Assembly (NCBI RefSeq): GCF_003352915.1
Contig: NZ_CP022314.1
Coordinates: 1,267,295-1,331,294 of the forward strand
DNA length: 64,000 nucleotides
Reading direction: 5' to 3'
DNA from: Arthrobacter sp. PM3
GTDB taxonomy: Bacteria; Actinomycetota; Actinomycetes; Actinomycetales; Micrococcaceae
Shown: positions 7,804-15,342 of the stretch, piece by piece
Layout: every line of letters starts with the position of its first letter
How positions within the stretch are numbered: position 1 is the stretch's first letter
Translations under genes and position numbers: made by a program
Notes under the pieces: model-generated
The model's input: only the letters and a program-made list of their open reading frames with translations
Databases searched by the model: none
What the model was told of the DNA's origin: nothing

Positions 7804-9375
7804 ATGACTTCTCCCGACACCGCCCGCGCCCAAAAACAGCCTGACCAAAAGCACCCGGCCGTCACCGACCACACCATTCCGGCGCACGCGCACGCCTCCG
7901 AGGCCGCGCTGCACGCCGAGGACCAGGGCTACCACAAGAGCCTGAAACCGCGGCAGGTGCAGATGATCGCGATCGGCGGCGCGATCGGCACCGGCCTGTT
8001 CATGGGCGCCGGCGGCCGGCTCGCCGCGGCCGGGCCCGCCCTGATCATCAGCTACGCGGTCTGCGGCTTCTTTGCCTTCATGATCCTGCGCGCCCTCGGT
8101 GAACTGGTGATGCACCGGCCCTCGTCGGGCTCCTTCGTCTCCTACGCCCGCGAATTCTTCGGCGAGAAAGCCGCGTTCGTCACCGGCTGGCTGTACTGGC
8201 TGAACTGGGCCATGACGGCGATCGTGGACATCACCGCCGTCGCGCTCTACATGAACTTCTTCAAGAAGTACTGGGCGCCGATCGCCGACGTGCCGCAGTG
8301 GGTCTGGGCCCTGGCCGCACTGATCCTGGTCCTGGGCCTGAACCTCATCAGCGTCAAGGTGTTCGGCGAGATGGAGTTCTGGTTCGCGCTCATCAAGGTC
8401 GTGGCGCTCGTGTCCTTCCTCCTCGTGGGCATCTACTTCGTCATCTTCGGCACGCCCGTGCCCGGCCACGAGGTCGGCTTCAGCCTCATCGCGGACAACG
8501 GCGGCATGTTCCCCAACGGCCTGCTGCCGGCGGTCGTGGTGATGCAGGGCGTCGTCTTCGCCTACGCCTCGATCGAACTGATCGGCACCGCCGCCGGCGA
8601 AACGGAAAACCCGGAAAAGATCATGCCCCGGGCCATCAACACGGTGATCGCGCGCATCGCGGTGTTCTACGTCGGCTCGCTCGTGCTGCTCTCGCTGCTG
8701 CTGCCCTACGGCTCGTACAAAGCCGGTGAAAGCCCGTTCGTGACGTTCTTCGGCTCGATCGGGGTGGACGGCGTGGACGCCATCATGAACCTCGTGGTCC
8801 TCACCGCGGCACTGTCCTCGCTCAACGCCGGCCTCTACTCCACCGGCCGGATCATGCGCTCCATGTCCGTCTCGGGGTCCGCGCCGAAATTTGCCGCCCG
8901 GATGAACAGGTCAGGCGTCCCCTACGGCGGCATTGCCCTGACCGCCTGCGTGGCGGTCCTGGGCGTCATCCTCAACGCCGTGGTGCCCGCCGAGGCCTTC
9001 GAAATCGTCCTCAACGTCGCTTCCCTGGGCATCATCAGCACCTGGGGCATGATCGTGCTGTGCCAGATGCAGCTGGCCCGGCTCGCGGCCCGCGGGGAAC
9101 TGCTCCGGCCCGCCTTCCGGATGCCCGGCGCCCCCGTCACCGGCTGGATCACCCTGGCTTTCCTCCTGGCGGTGCTGGTCCTCATGGCCTTCGACTCCCC
9201 AGTAGGCACGTGGACCATCGCGTCCCTCGTCGTCATCATTCCGCTGCTGATGCTCGGCTGGCGCCTCTGCCGGCACCGGATCATGGAAATCGCGGCCGTC
9301 CGCGACGGCTTCACCGGCCCGTACCCGCTGGTGGCCAACCGCCCCGCAGCCGGCTCCGGCGCAAAGTCGGAGTAA
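7804..9375 (+). CDS. ansP: Amino-acid permease (APC family), likely L-asparagine/aspartate importer
   Basis: The 523-residue protein is a twelve-helix APC-superfamily permease of the AAT type. The helix 1 motif [22 protein letters not shown] is near residues 57-78, followed by AYAxGG-region equivalents such as [18 protein letters not shown] and [23 protein letters not shown]. The C-terminal tail is cytoplasmic. It is the last gene of the GntR-ansA-aspA operon (25 bp gap, AAGGA ribosome site), so asparagine or aspartate uptake is the natural role; similarity to E. coli AnsP and other amino-acid permeases would not separate substrates by itself. A GC-rich hairpin follows at 9387-9410. Confidence 0.88.
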   Translation: MTSPDTARAQKQPDQKHPAVTDHTIPAHAHASEAALHAEDQGYHKSLKPRQVQMIAIGGAIGTGLFMGAGGRLAAAGPALIISYAVCGFFAFMILRALGELVMHRPSSGSFVSYAREFFGEKAAFVTGWLYWLNWAMTAIVDITAVALYMNFFKKYWAPIADVPQWVWALAALILVLGLNLISVKVFGEMEFWFALIKVVALVSFLLVGIYFVIFGTPVPGHEVGFSLIADNGGMFPNGLLPAVVVMQGVVFAYASIELIGTAAGETENPEKIMPRAINTVIARIAVFYVGSLVLLSLLLPYGSYKAGESPFVTFFGSIGVDGVDAIMNLVVLTAALSSLNAGLYSTGRIMRSMSVSGSAPKFAARMNRSGVPYGGIALTACVAVLGVILNAVVPAEAFEIVLNVASLGIISTWGMIVLCQMQLARLAARGELLRPAFRMPGAPVTGWITLAFLLAVLVLMAFDSPVGTWTIASLVVIIPLLMLGWRLCRHRIMEIAAVRDGFTGPYPLVANRPAAGSGAKSE

Positions 9376-9386
9376 CGCCCCGGGCC

Positions 9387-9410
9387 GGCGCCGCCGCGTA
9401 ACGCGGCGCC
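9387..9410 (+). terminator. Terminator-like hairpin after the permease gene
   Basis: GGCGCCGC and GCGGCGCC form a perfect 8-bp stem around a CGCGTAAC loop, 11 bp after the permease stop codon. It lacks a T tract. It probably ends the asparagine operon. Confidence 0.5.
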
Positions 9411-9424
9411 CCGGAACACCCCGG

Positions 9425-9497
9425 CCCGGGTGGTTCGCATATGCTCAGCAGAGGCGCCCGCACCGGCGCCCACCGGCTCAGCGACGAACCACCCGGG
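9425..9497. promoter_or_regulatory. Long-range inverted repeat flanking the GNAT-AAA gene promoter and ribosome site
   Basis: CCCGGGTGGTTCG (9425-9437) and CGAACCACCCGGG (9485-9497) are exact 13-bp reverse complements separated by 47 bp. An AT-rich CATATGCT suited to a -10 box lies at 9438-9445. The right arm reaches the GGGAGA ribosome site of the gene at 9507. It may be a paired operator, or an RNA stem if transcription begins upstream. Confidence 0.4.
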
Positions 9498-9506
9498 AGA
9501 CACTTC

Positions 9507-10832
9507 ATGACCAACTGGCGGATCAGGGACTTCCACTCGGCCGACCTCGACGGCATCCTGCACCTCTGGGAATCCCTCAAAGCGAACAACGTGGAGCCCG
9601 TCTACGCGCTCTCCGAAGTCCTGGCCTCGTGCGAAAAGGACCACGCAGTGGTGGCGGTGCAGGGCGAGCAGGTGGTGGGCGCCGCCGTCGGGCGCGCCGC
9701 CCATGACCAGGGCTGGATCGTGTTCCTGGCCACCCTGCCCGAGTTCCGGGGCCGCGGGATCGGCACCTCGCTGCTGGCCGCCGTCGAAAACCGGATGGCC
9801 CCGCACGGGCTCAACAAGCTCTCCGCGCTCATGCCCGAGTCCGAAACCCGGGTGGAGGCGTTCCTGGGCCGCGGCTTCGTCCTGAAGAAAAACCTGCGCT
9901 ACTTCGAACGGAAAATCCCGGTGCAGCGCCAGGAACTGGAACCGCTCAGCCTGCTGGGCGGCCGCATCCTGGCCCGCGACCTCTGGGAGAACGTGGCCGG
10001 CATGCGCCGCGAGAAGGAACTGCTGGAACGCCGGCTGGTCCTGCCGCTGGCCGAGGCGGACCTCGCCGACGAGTATGGCGTGGTGCCGCCGCGCGCCGTC
10101 GTCCTCTTCGGCCCGCCCGGCACCGGCAAGACGACCTTCGCCAAGGCGATCGCGTCGCGGCTGGAGTGGCCGTTCGTGGAGGTGTTCCCGTCCCGGCTGG
10201 CCGCGGACCCGCAGGGCCTGGCCGGCGCGCTGCGCGAGACGTTCCTGGAAATTGCCGAGCTCGAGCACGCCGTGGTGTTCATCGACGAGGTCGAGGAGAT
10301 CGCGTCCCAGCGCTCCGGCGAGCCGCCCTCTCCCCTGCAGGGCGTCACGAACGAGCTCCTGAAGATCATTCCGGCGTTCCGCGAACAGCCCGGCCGGATC
10401 CTGGTCTGCGCCACCAACTTCATCCGCTCACTGGATTCGGCGTTCCTGCGGCACGGCCGGTTCGATTACGTCATACCGATCGGCCTGCCGGACCGGCAGG
10501 CGCGTGAGGCGATGTGGCAGCGTTTCATCCCCACCGCCGTGATTGACGACGTCGACGTCGAGCTCCTGGTGGACCGCACCGAGGGCTTCTCCCCGGCGGA
10601 CATCGAGTACGCGGCCCGCAGCGCCTCCCAGCGGGCGCTGGAGAACGCCGTTTACGGAATGGACATCGACGGCGGCGCGGCGTCCGGGGGCGGCCCCGCC
10701 TCCGGCCCGGCTGCCCGGAAGGGACCCTCCACGCAGGATTACCTCGATGCGATCCGGGACACCCGGACCACGGTCAGCGACGAGGTGCACCAGGAGTTCC
10801 TCGAGGACATCGACGCCCTGGGCCGGGTCTAG
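9507..10832 (+). CDS. GNAT acetyltransferase fused to an AAA+ ATPase
   Basis: The 441-residue protein joins two domains. Residues 1-135 form a GNAT fold with the acetyl-CoA loop FRGRGIGTSLL (about 79-89). Residues 170-440 form a classic AAA domain of the FtsH/Cdc48 kind: Walker A GPPGTGKTT (about 203-211), Walker B VVFIDEVEE (about 255-263), sensor-1 region ICATNFIRSLDSAF and arginine-finger type segment RHGRFDYVI, then the lid helices EGFSPADIEYAARSAS. The ATG at 9507 has GGGAGA before it and begins the GNAT fold; the open frame upstream is not convincing. The substrate is unknown. It leads a run with the terpene-cyclase-like membrane protein (28 bp gap) and a carboxylesterase. The fusion is uncommon as far as I know. 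Confidence 0.85.
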   Translation: MTNWRIRDFHSADLDGILHLWESLKANNVEPVYALSEVLASCEKDHAVVAVQGEQVVGAAVGRAAHDQGWIVFLATLPEFRGRGIGTSLLAAVENRMAPHGLNKLSALMPESETRVEAFLGRGFVLKKNLRYFERKIPVQRQELEPLSLLGGRILARDLWENVAGMRREKELLERRLVLPLAEADLADEYGVVPPRAVVLFGPPGTGKTTFAKAIASRLEWPFVEVFPSRLAADPQGLAGALRETFLEIAELEHAVVFIDEVEEIASQRSGEPPSPLQGVTNELLKIIPAFREQPGRILVCATNFIRSLDSAFLRHGRFDYVIPIGLPDRQAREAMWQRFIPTAVIDDVDVELLVDRTEGFSPADIEYAARSASQRALENAVYGMDIDGGAASGGGPASGPAARKGPSTQDYLDAIRDTRTTVSDEVHQEFLEDIDALGRV

Positions 10833-10860
10833 CCACAGCGGGTCCAGCCGAGGGGGACGC

Positions 10861-11478
10861 GTGATCCTGTTCCTGACGATCGTCAGCGGCGTGGCCTGGA
10901 CCGCGGTGTACATCGATGCCATCCGGGTCGGCTTCCGCGACCGCAGCTACGCCATTCCCGCCGCCGCGCTGGGGCTGAATTTCGCGTGGGAGGTTCTTTA
11001 CGCGTCCCGCGCCGTCGCCACCGGGATATCGGCGCAGGGGCTCTTCAACATCGTGTGGGGGCTGGCCGACGTCGCCATCGTCATCACGTTCCTCAAGTTC
11101 GGCAGGGCGGAACTTCCGGTGTGGGTGACGCGCAGGCTGTTCATCGGCTGGGCCGTTTTGCTGGCCGTGACGTCCTTCGTGGTGCAGTGGCTTTTCGTGG
11201 TGGAATTCGGCTGGGACGACGCGCCCCGGTACTCGGCCTTCCTGCAGAACCTGCTGATGTCCGGCCTGTTCATTGCCATGTTCGCCGCGCGCGCCGGACT
11301 CCGCGGCCAATCCCTGCTGATCGGCACGGCCAAGTGGATCGGCACGCTGGCTCCCACGGTGGCGTTCGGCTGGCTGGCCAACTCGCCGCTGATCCTGGGG
11401 CTCGGCGGCCTGTGCAGCGTCTTCGACCTGGCCTACGTAGGGCTTCTGTGGCGGGCCCGGCAGCTGTCCAGGCGGTGA
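10861..11478 (+). CDS. Multi-pass membrane protein resembling Pyr4/PaxB-type transmembrane terpene cyclases
   Basis: The 205-residue protein is almost wholly hydrophobic, with about seven membrane segments. Its motifs match the transmembrane terpene cyclase family known from fungal meroterpenoid and indole-diterpene pathways (Pyr4, PaxB): GLNFAWEVLYA near residue 38 (Glu44 at the place of the essential Glu in the N-x-x-W-E motif), NIVWGLADVAIV, FLQNLLMSGLFIAMFAARAG followed by RGQS, and a C-terminal FDLAYVGLLW whose Asp falls at the second essential acid. The start is GTG 10861 behind GAGGGGGA. No prenyltransferase or FMO lies nearby, so a role in terpene cyclisation is an inference from motifs; a distant non-enzymatic homologue is possible. 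Confidence 0.7.
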   Translation: MILFLTIVSGVAWTAVYIDAIRVGFRDRSYAIPAAALGLNFAWEVLYASRAVATGISAQGLFNIVWGLADVAIVITFLKFGRAELPVWVTRRLFIGWAVLLAVTSFVVQWLFVVEFGWDDAPRYSAFLQNLLMSGLFIAMFAARAGLRGQSLLIGTAKWIGTLAPTVAFGWLANSPLILGLGGLCSVFDLAYVGLLWRARQLSRR

Positions 11479-11524
11479 CCTTCGGCCCTGCCCGGCAGGG
11501 GCGGGACCTGCCAGAGTGGCCCCT

Positions 11525-13045
11525 ATGGCCAGGGACATTGTCGTCACTACCCCCTGCGGTGCGCTGCGCGGCACGGAAGCCGGCGGCGTCTGTGCCTTCC
11601 TGGGCATCCCCTACGCCGCTCCCCCGGCCGGCCCGAACAGGCTCCAGCCGCCGCGGCCGCCCGATCCGTGGAGCGGGGTCCGCGACGCCACGCGCTACGG
11701 CGCCGCCCCTCCCCAGCTTGCCCCGCCGCCCAGTGCCGGTTCCGATTGGGACACCGACCTGGCCGGGGACGACTGCCTGAACCTCAACATCTGGACCCCT
11801 GATCCGGCGCGGACCGGCCTGCCCGTCATGGTGTGGATCCAGGGCGGAGCTTTCGAAATCGGCTCGACGGCGGCGTATGACGGCCGGAACTTCGCCCGGG
11901 ACAGCGTCGTGTGTGTCGTGATCAACTGGCGGGTGGGCGCCGACGGCTTTCTCTACCTCGGTGACGGGCACGCCAACGTGGGCCTGCTCGACCAGGTCGC
12001 GGCCCTCGAGTGGGTCCGCGAGAACATCGCCGGCTTCGGCGGCGACCCGGGCAACGTCACGGTCTTCGGCGAATCGGCCGGGGCGATGAGCATCGGCGCC
12101 CTGCTCTCCATGCCCCGGGCCGAGGGTTTGTTCCGGCGGGCCATCCTGCAGAGCGGGGCGGCGCATCACGTCATCGCCGCCCCGGCCGCGGAGCGGATCG
12201 GTCGGGCCCTGGCCGCGGAACTGCGGGTTCCGCAGACCCGCGAAGCGATGGCGGCGGTGCCGGTCACTGACTTTCTCGCCGCACAGTCACGGCTGAAGGC
12301 TGAGTTGCTGGCCCGTCCGGACCCGGAGCACTGGGGCCACGACGTGGTGGCCAGCACCATGCTCTGGCAACCGGTCATTGACGGGGACGTGATTCCGCGG
12401 CGCCCGATCGACCGGATCGCCGCGGGGGCCGGCGCGGCGGTCGACGTCCTGGCCGGGACCAACACGGAGGACTGGAAACTCTTCCTGGCCATCACCGGGG
12501 TTCTCTCCCGGGTGACGGAGGAGGGCCTGAGCGGTACGGACAGCATTGAGGGTTTCCCGCCGCCGGCGGCCTACGGGCTGCCGGTCCCGGCCGGCCTCGA
12601 CGCGTACCGCGACCGCTACCCCGGCGCGGGCCCAGGGGACCTCCTCGCCGCGGTCCAGACCGACTGGTGGGTGCGCATCCCCGCACTCCGCCTCGCCGAC
12701 GCCCACGCGGACGCGGCGCACGGCACCGGCGCGCACACCTACATGTATGAGTTCGCCTGGCCCGCGCCGGGCCTCGGCGCCGTCCACGCCGTGGAGGTCC
12801 CGTTCGTCTTCGACACCCTGGACCGGGATTCGCGGCTCTTCGGCCGGCTCCTGGGCGACAATCCGCCGCAGGAACTCGCCGACACGATGCATGCAGCCTG
12901 GGTGCAGTTCGCGGCCACCGGCGATCCCGGATGGCCGGCGTACGAGCCCGCCCGCCGGGCCACCATGCGGTTCGGCTCCGATAGCCCCGCGGTGGTAGAT
13001 GATCCCCGGGCCTGGGAGCGCGCTTTGTGGGAGGGTCTGCGCTAG
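11525..13045 (+). CDS. Type B carboxylesterase
   Basis: The 506-residue protein is a serine hydrolase of the carboxylesterase/cholinesterase family. It shows FLGIPYAAPPAGPNRLQPP near the N terminus, DDCLNLNIWTP, VMVWIQGGAFEIGS as the oxyanion-hole region, NVGLLDQVAALEWVRENIAGFGGDP, and the nucleophile elbow GESAGAMS (Ser near residue 183). The C-terminal HAVEVPFVF supplies the catalytic His. It has no signal peptide and is probably cytoplasmic. The ATG at 11525 is preferred; a GTG at 11516 is possible and neither has a strong ribosome site. It follows the terpene-cyclase-like gene by 46 bp. Its stop overlaps the stop of the convergent gluQ gene in CTAG. The physiological ester is unknown. Confidence 0.9.
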   Translation: MARDIVVTTPCGALRGTEAGGVCAFLGIPYAAPPAGPNRLQPPRPPDPWSGVRDATRYGAAPPQLAPPPSAGSDWDTDLAGDDCLNLNIWTPDPARTGLPVMVWIQGGAFEIGSTAAYDGRNFARDSVVCVVINWRVGADGFLYLGDGHANVGLLDQVAALEWVRENIAGFGGDPGNVTVFGESAGAMSIGALLSMPRAEGLFRRAILQSGAAHHVIAAPAAERIGRALAAELRVPQTREAMAAVPVTDFLAAQSRLKAELLARPDPEHWGHDVVASTMLWQPVIDGDVIPRRPIDRIAAGAGAAVDVLAGTNTEDWKLFLAITGVLSRVTEEGLSGTDSIEGFPPPAAYGLPVPAGLDAYRDRYPGAGPGDLLAAVQTDWWVRIPALRLADAHADAAHGTGAHTYMYEFAWPAPGLGAVHAVEVPFVFDTLDRDSRLFGRLLGDNPPQELADTMHAAWVQFAATGDPGWPAYEPARRATMRFGSDSPAVVDDPRAWERALWEGLR

Positions 13046-13962
13046 GAGGCGGCGCGCGGCACCCCGGCACCCCGGCCCGGCTGCAGTCCGGGCCACACCC
13101 AGGGCTCCCGCGGCAGCGCGGCGGGGTCGAAGACGGCCAGGGCATGCTCCAAGGGACCGGGCGGCAGGCCCAGCGATGCCAGCAGCGCGTCCCGGACTTC
13201 CTCCGCCCCCACGCCCGTCAGTGCAAGGTCCGCCAGGGTCACGGCGCCGTCCCGCTTGGCCAGCCGCGCACCGTCGGCGTTCAGGACGAGCGGCACATGC
13301 GCATATTCCGGAACCGGCATATTCAAAAGGGATGCGAGGTGGACCTGCCGCGGCGTGGACGGCAGGAGGTCATCGCCCCGCACCACCTGGTCAATGCCCT
13401 GCGCGTCGTCATCCACCACCACGGCCAGGTTGTAGGCGGTCACGCCGTCGTTGCGCCGGAGCACGAAGTCATCGACGACGCCCGTGTAGGGGCCGTGGAG
13501 CACGTCCCGCACGGTCGCCTCGGCCACTGCGGCGCGGAGCCGGACCGCTGCCGGACGGGCGGCGCGCCTGGCCTCGCGTTCGGCGCCGCTGAGGTTGCGG
13601 CAGGTCCCCGGGTAGGCGCCCTGGGGAGCGTGCGGCGCGGACGGGGCGTCCTGGATTTCCCGGCGGGTACAGAAACACTCATAGGTCAGGCCCGCCGCCG
13701 TCAGCTGTGCGATCGCGGCGTCGTAGAGATGCTCGCGGTCCGTCTGGCGCACGACGCCGCCGTCCCAGCTGATGCCGACCGCCGTGAGGTCACGGAGCTG
13801 CTCCGCCTCGGCACCGGCCCGGGCCCGGTCCAGGTCCTCCACCCGCATGAGGAACCGCCGGCCGGTGGACCGGGCAAAGAGCCAGGCAAGGATCGCCGTC
13901 CGGAGGTTGCCGACGTGCAGTTCACCGGACGGGCTGGGGGCGAAGCGGCCTGCTGAGCTCAT
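13042..13962 (-). CDS. gluQ: Glutamyl-Q tRNA(Asp) synthetase
   Basis: The 306-residue protein is a truncated glutamyl-tRNA-synthetase-like enzyme that attaches glutamate to the queuosine base in the wobble position of tRNA(Asp). It has GRFAPSPSGELHVGNLRTA with the HIGH-like HVGN, MRVEDLDRAR, a zinc site made by CFCTRREI and YPGTC, and RLAKRDG in place of KMSKS. The tRNA anticodon-binding domain of full GluRS is missing, as expected for GluQ at about 300 residues. The start is ATG 13960-13962. It is convergent with the carboxylesterase, sharing CTAG, and divergent from an Lrp gene across a 336-bp gap. Confidence 0.92.
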   Translation of the reverse strand: MSSAGRFAPSPSGELHVGNLRTAILAWLFARSTGRRFLMRVEDLDRARAGAEAEQLRDLTAVGISWDGGVVRQTDREHLYDAAIAQLTAAGLTYECFCTRREIQDAPSAPHAPQGAYPGTCRNLSGAEREARRAARPAAVRLRAAVAEATVRDVLHGPYTGVVDDFVLRRNDGVTAYNLAVVVDDDAQGIDQVVRGDDLLPSTPRQVHLASLLNMPVPEYAHVPLVLNADGARLAKRDGAVTLADLALTGVGAEEVRDALLASLGLPPGPLEHALAVFDPAALPREPWVWPGLQPGRGAGVPRAAS

Positions 13963-13986
13963 GGGACCAGCCTATGCCGGGCAGCA

Positions 13987-14048
13987 CAAGAGCCCCTCAG
14001 CTACCGATGACTTCGGGACATCCGACGTCGGTGGCTCAGGGGCTCTTG
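13987..14048. repeat. Long hairpin in the gluQ-Lrp divergent gap
   Basis: An imperfect inverted repeat starts with CAAGAGCCCCTCAGCTACCG at 13987 and ends with CGGTGGCTCAGGGGCTCTTG at 14048, giving a 22-bp stem with three mismatches and an 18-bp loop. It starts 25 bp upstream of the gluQ ATG. The remaining part of this 336-bp gap (14049-14298) holds one promoter candidate and no convincing gene. The hairpin may be a terminator for a short transcript, or an interspersed repeat. Confidence 0.5.
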
Positions 14049-14194
14049 CCGTGTGGTGATGCGTGTGCGGAAAGACGATGCGTGAACAAGAGTCAATCAG
14101 CGGCGGGTTCCTTGCGGGAGCCTCATCCAGGGTCCGGGTGGTGTGCCGGGGTGCCTGTAGCCTTCGGAACCGCGGCGGTGGCCCCGTTCCTTTG

Positions 14195-14224
14195 TTGTCA
14201 TCATTTGAGCAGAAGCCCTACAGT
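14195..14224 (+). promoter_or_regulatory. Candidate promoter of the first Lrp gene
   Basis: TTGTCA at 14195-14200 and TACAGT at 14219-14224 are separated by 18 bp. Transcription would start near 14231, about 70 bp before the Lrp start codon. Support is from hexamer similarity only. Confidence 0.35.
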
Positions 14225-14298
14225 TGGTGCAACGGAGAGCGGCAGGGCTGGTCAGTCTGATCAACCCGGCACGGCCCGGCGAACAGGGAGTGGTCATT

Positions 14299-14757
14299 TT
14301 GCAGGAACTGGACCCGACGGACCGGCGGATCCTCGCCGCATTGGACGACGATCCCCGCGTCCCGGTCATGGTGCTGGCGCAGAAGCTGGGCCTGGCCCGC
14401 GGCACTGTGCAGTCGCGCCTGGAGCGGATGACGGCATCGGGAGCACTGCGCCCCAACAGCAGCCGGGTCCTGCCCTCCGCACTGGGCCGCGGCGTGGCGG
14501 CCGCGGTGAGCGCTGAGTTGGACCAGAGCCACCTCAACGAGGCCATTGCGGCCCTTCGCAACATCCCGGAAGTGCTCGAATGCCATGCCCCGGCCGGCGA
14601 CACCGACCTGCTGATCCGGGTGGTGGCCAAGAGCCCGGATGACCTCTACCGCGTGTCCGAGGAAATCCGGCTGTGCCCGGGCATCGTCCGGACGTCAACG
14701 AGCATGTTCCTCCGCGAGGTCATTCCTTACCGGACCACGGGCTTGCTGGGCGCCTGA
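14299..14757 (+). CDS. Lrp/AsnC-family transcriptional regulator
   Basis: This 152-residue protein has an N-terminal AsnC-type helix-turn-helix (ELDPTDRRILAALDDDPRVP, LAQKLGLARGTVQSRLERM) and a C-terminal ligand-binding RAM domain from about residue 65 (VECHAPAGDTDLLIRV-type strand, SPDDLYRVSEEI). Lrp-family proteins usually regulate amino-acid metabolism or export. The TTG at 14299 is preferred because AGGGAG lies 8 bp upstream and the helix-turn-helix begins at once; GTG 14290 is an alternative. It ends 12 bp from the end of a second, convergent Lrp gene. Its target is not obvious from the neighbours. Confidence 0.85.
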   Translation: MQELDPTDRRILAALDDDPRVPVMVLAQKLGLARGTVQSRLERMTASGALRPNSSRVLPSALGRGVAAAVSAELDQSHLNEAIAALRNIPEVLECHAPAGDTDLLIRVVAKSPDDLYRVSEEIRLCPGIVRTSTSMFLREVIPYRTTGLLGA

Positions 14758-14769
14758 CGCGCGTGCGGT

Positions 14770-15225
14770 TCAGACCGGCGGGCCGATGTTGGTCTTCAGG
14801 TTCTTCATCACCAGGGTGGACGTCAGCCGTTCGACGCCGGGCAGCGAGGTCAGCTCGCTGTCGTAGAAGCGCTGGTAGGACGGCAGGTCTTCGGCGATGA
14901 CCTTGAGGAGGTAGTCCGGCGAGCCGAAGAGCCGCTGGGCCTCGACGATGTTGGGGTTGTCCGCCACCCGGTTCTCGAAGATTTCCATGGTGGAACGGTC
15001 CACCTGGCGCAGGGTCACGAACACGATCGCCTCGAACCCGAGCCCCACGGCGGCCGGATCGACGTCCGCGCGGTATCCCCGGATGATGCCGGCGGTCTCC
15101 AGGTCACGCAACCGGCGGTGGCAGGGGGCCACCGTCAGCCCCACCTTCGCGGCCAGCGCCGTGGCGGTCATCCGGCCGTCCGTTTGGAGGTGGCGCAAAA
15201 TATTCCTGTCAATGTCGTCGATCAC
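14770..15225 (-). CDS. Lrp/AsnC-family regulator, divergent from LysE exporter
   Basis: The 151-residue protein has the AsnC helix-turn-helix (DDIDRNILRHLQTDGRM, LAAKVGLTVAPCHRRLRDLE) and a RAM domain (IVFVTLRQVDRS, LFGSPDYLLKVIAEDL). The start codon is GTG 15223-15225. There is no ribosome site, but TAAGAT lies 7 bp upstream on the coding strand, so translation may be leaderless. The gene is divergent from the LysE-family exporter with a 117-bp gap, the standard arrangement for an Lrp-type activator of amino-acid export (as with BrnF in Corynebacterium). The effector is probably an amino acid. Confidence 0.88.
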   Translation of the reverse strand: MIDDIDRNILRHLQTDGRMTATALAAKVGLTVAPCHRRLRDLETAGIIRGYRADVDPAAVGLGFEAIVFVTLRQVDRSTMEIFENRVADNPNIVEAQRLFGSPDYLLKVIAEDLPSYQRFYDSELTSLPGVERLTSTLVMKNLKTNIGPPV

Positions 15226-15342
15226 GCAATAATCTTACCGTCAATGCGCGATTCCCCAGTAAATAGGCGAACACTTCCGGGCTGAATTTGCCTAGAGTTT
15301 TCCCTGTACCTGCCACGAGGTACCGCACCCCTGGAGCCCCCC

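Noticed and set aside
14063..14260. A 65-codon open frame in the gluQ-Lrp gap
   Set aside because: It has no ribosome site, no family features and a composition like random high-GC sequence. The gap is better explained by the hairpin and the Lrp promoter.
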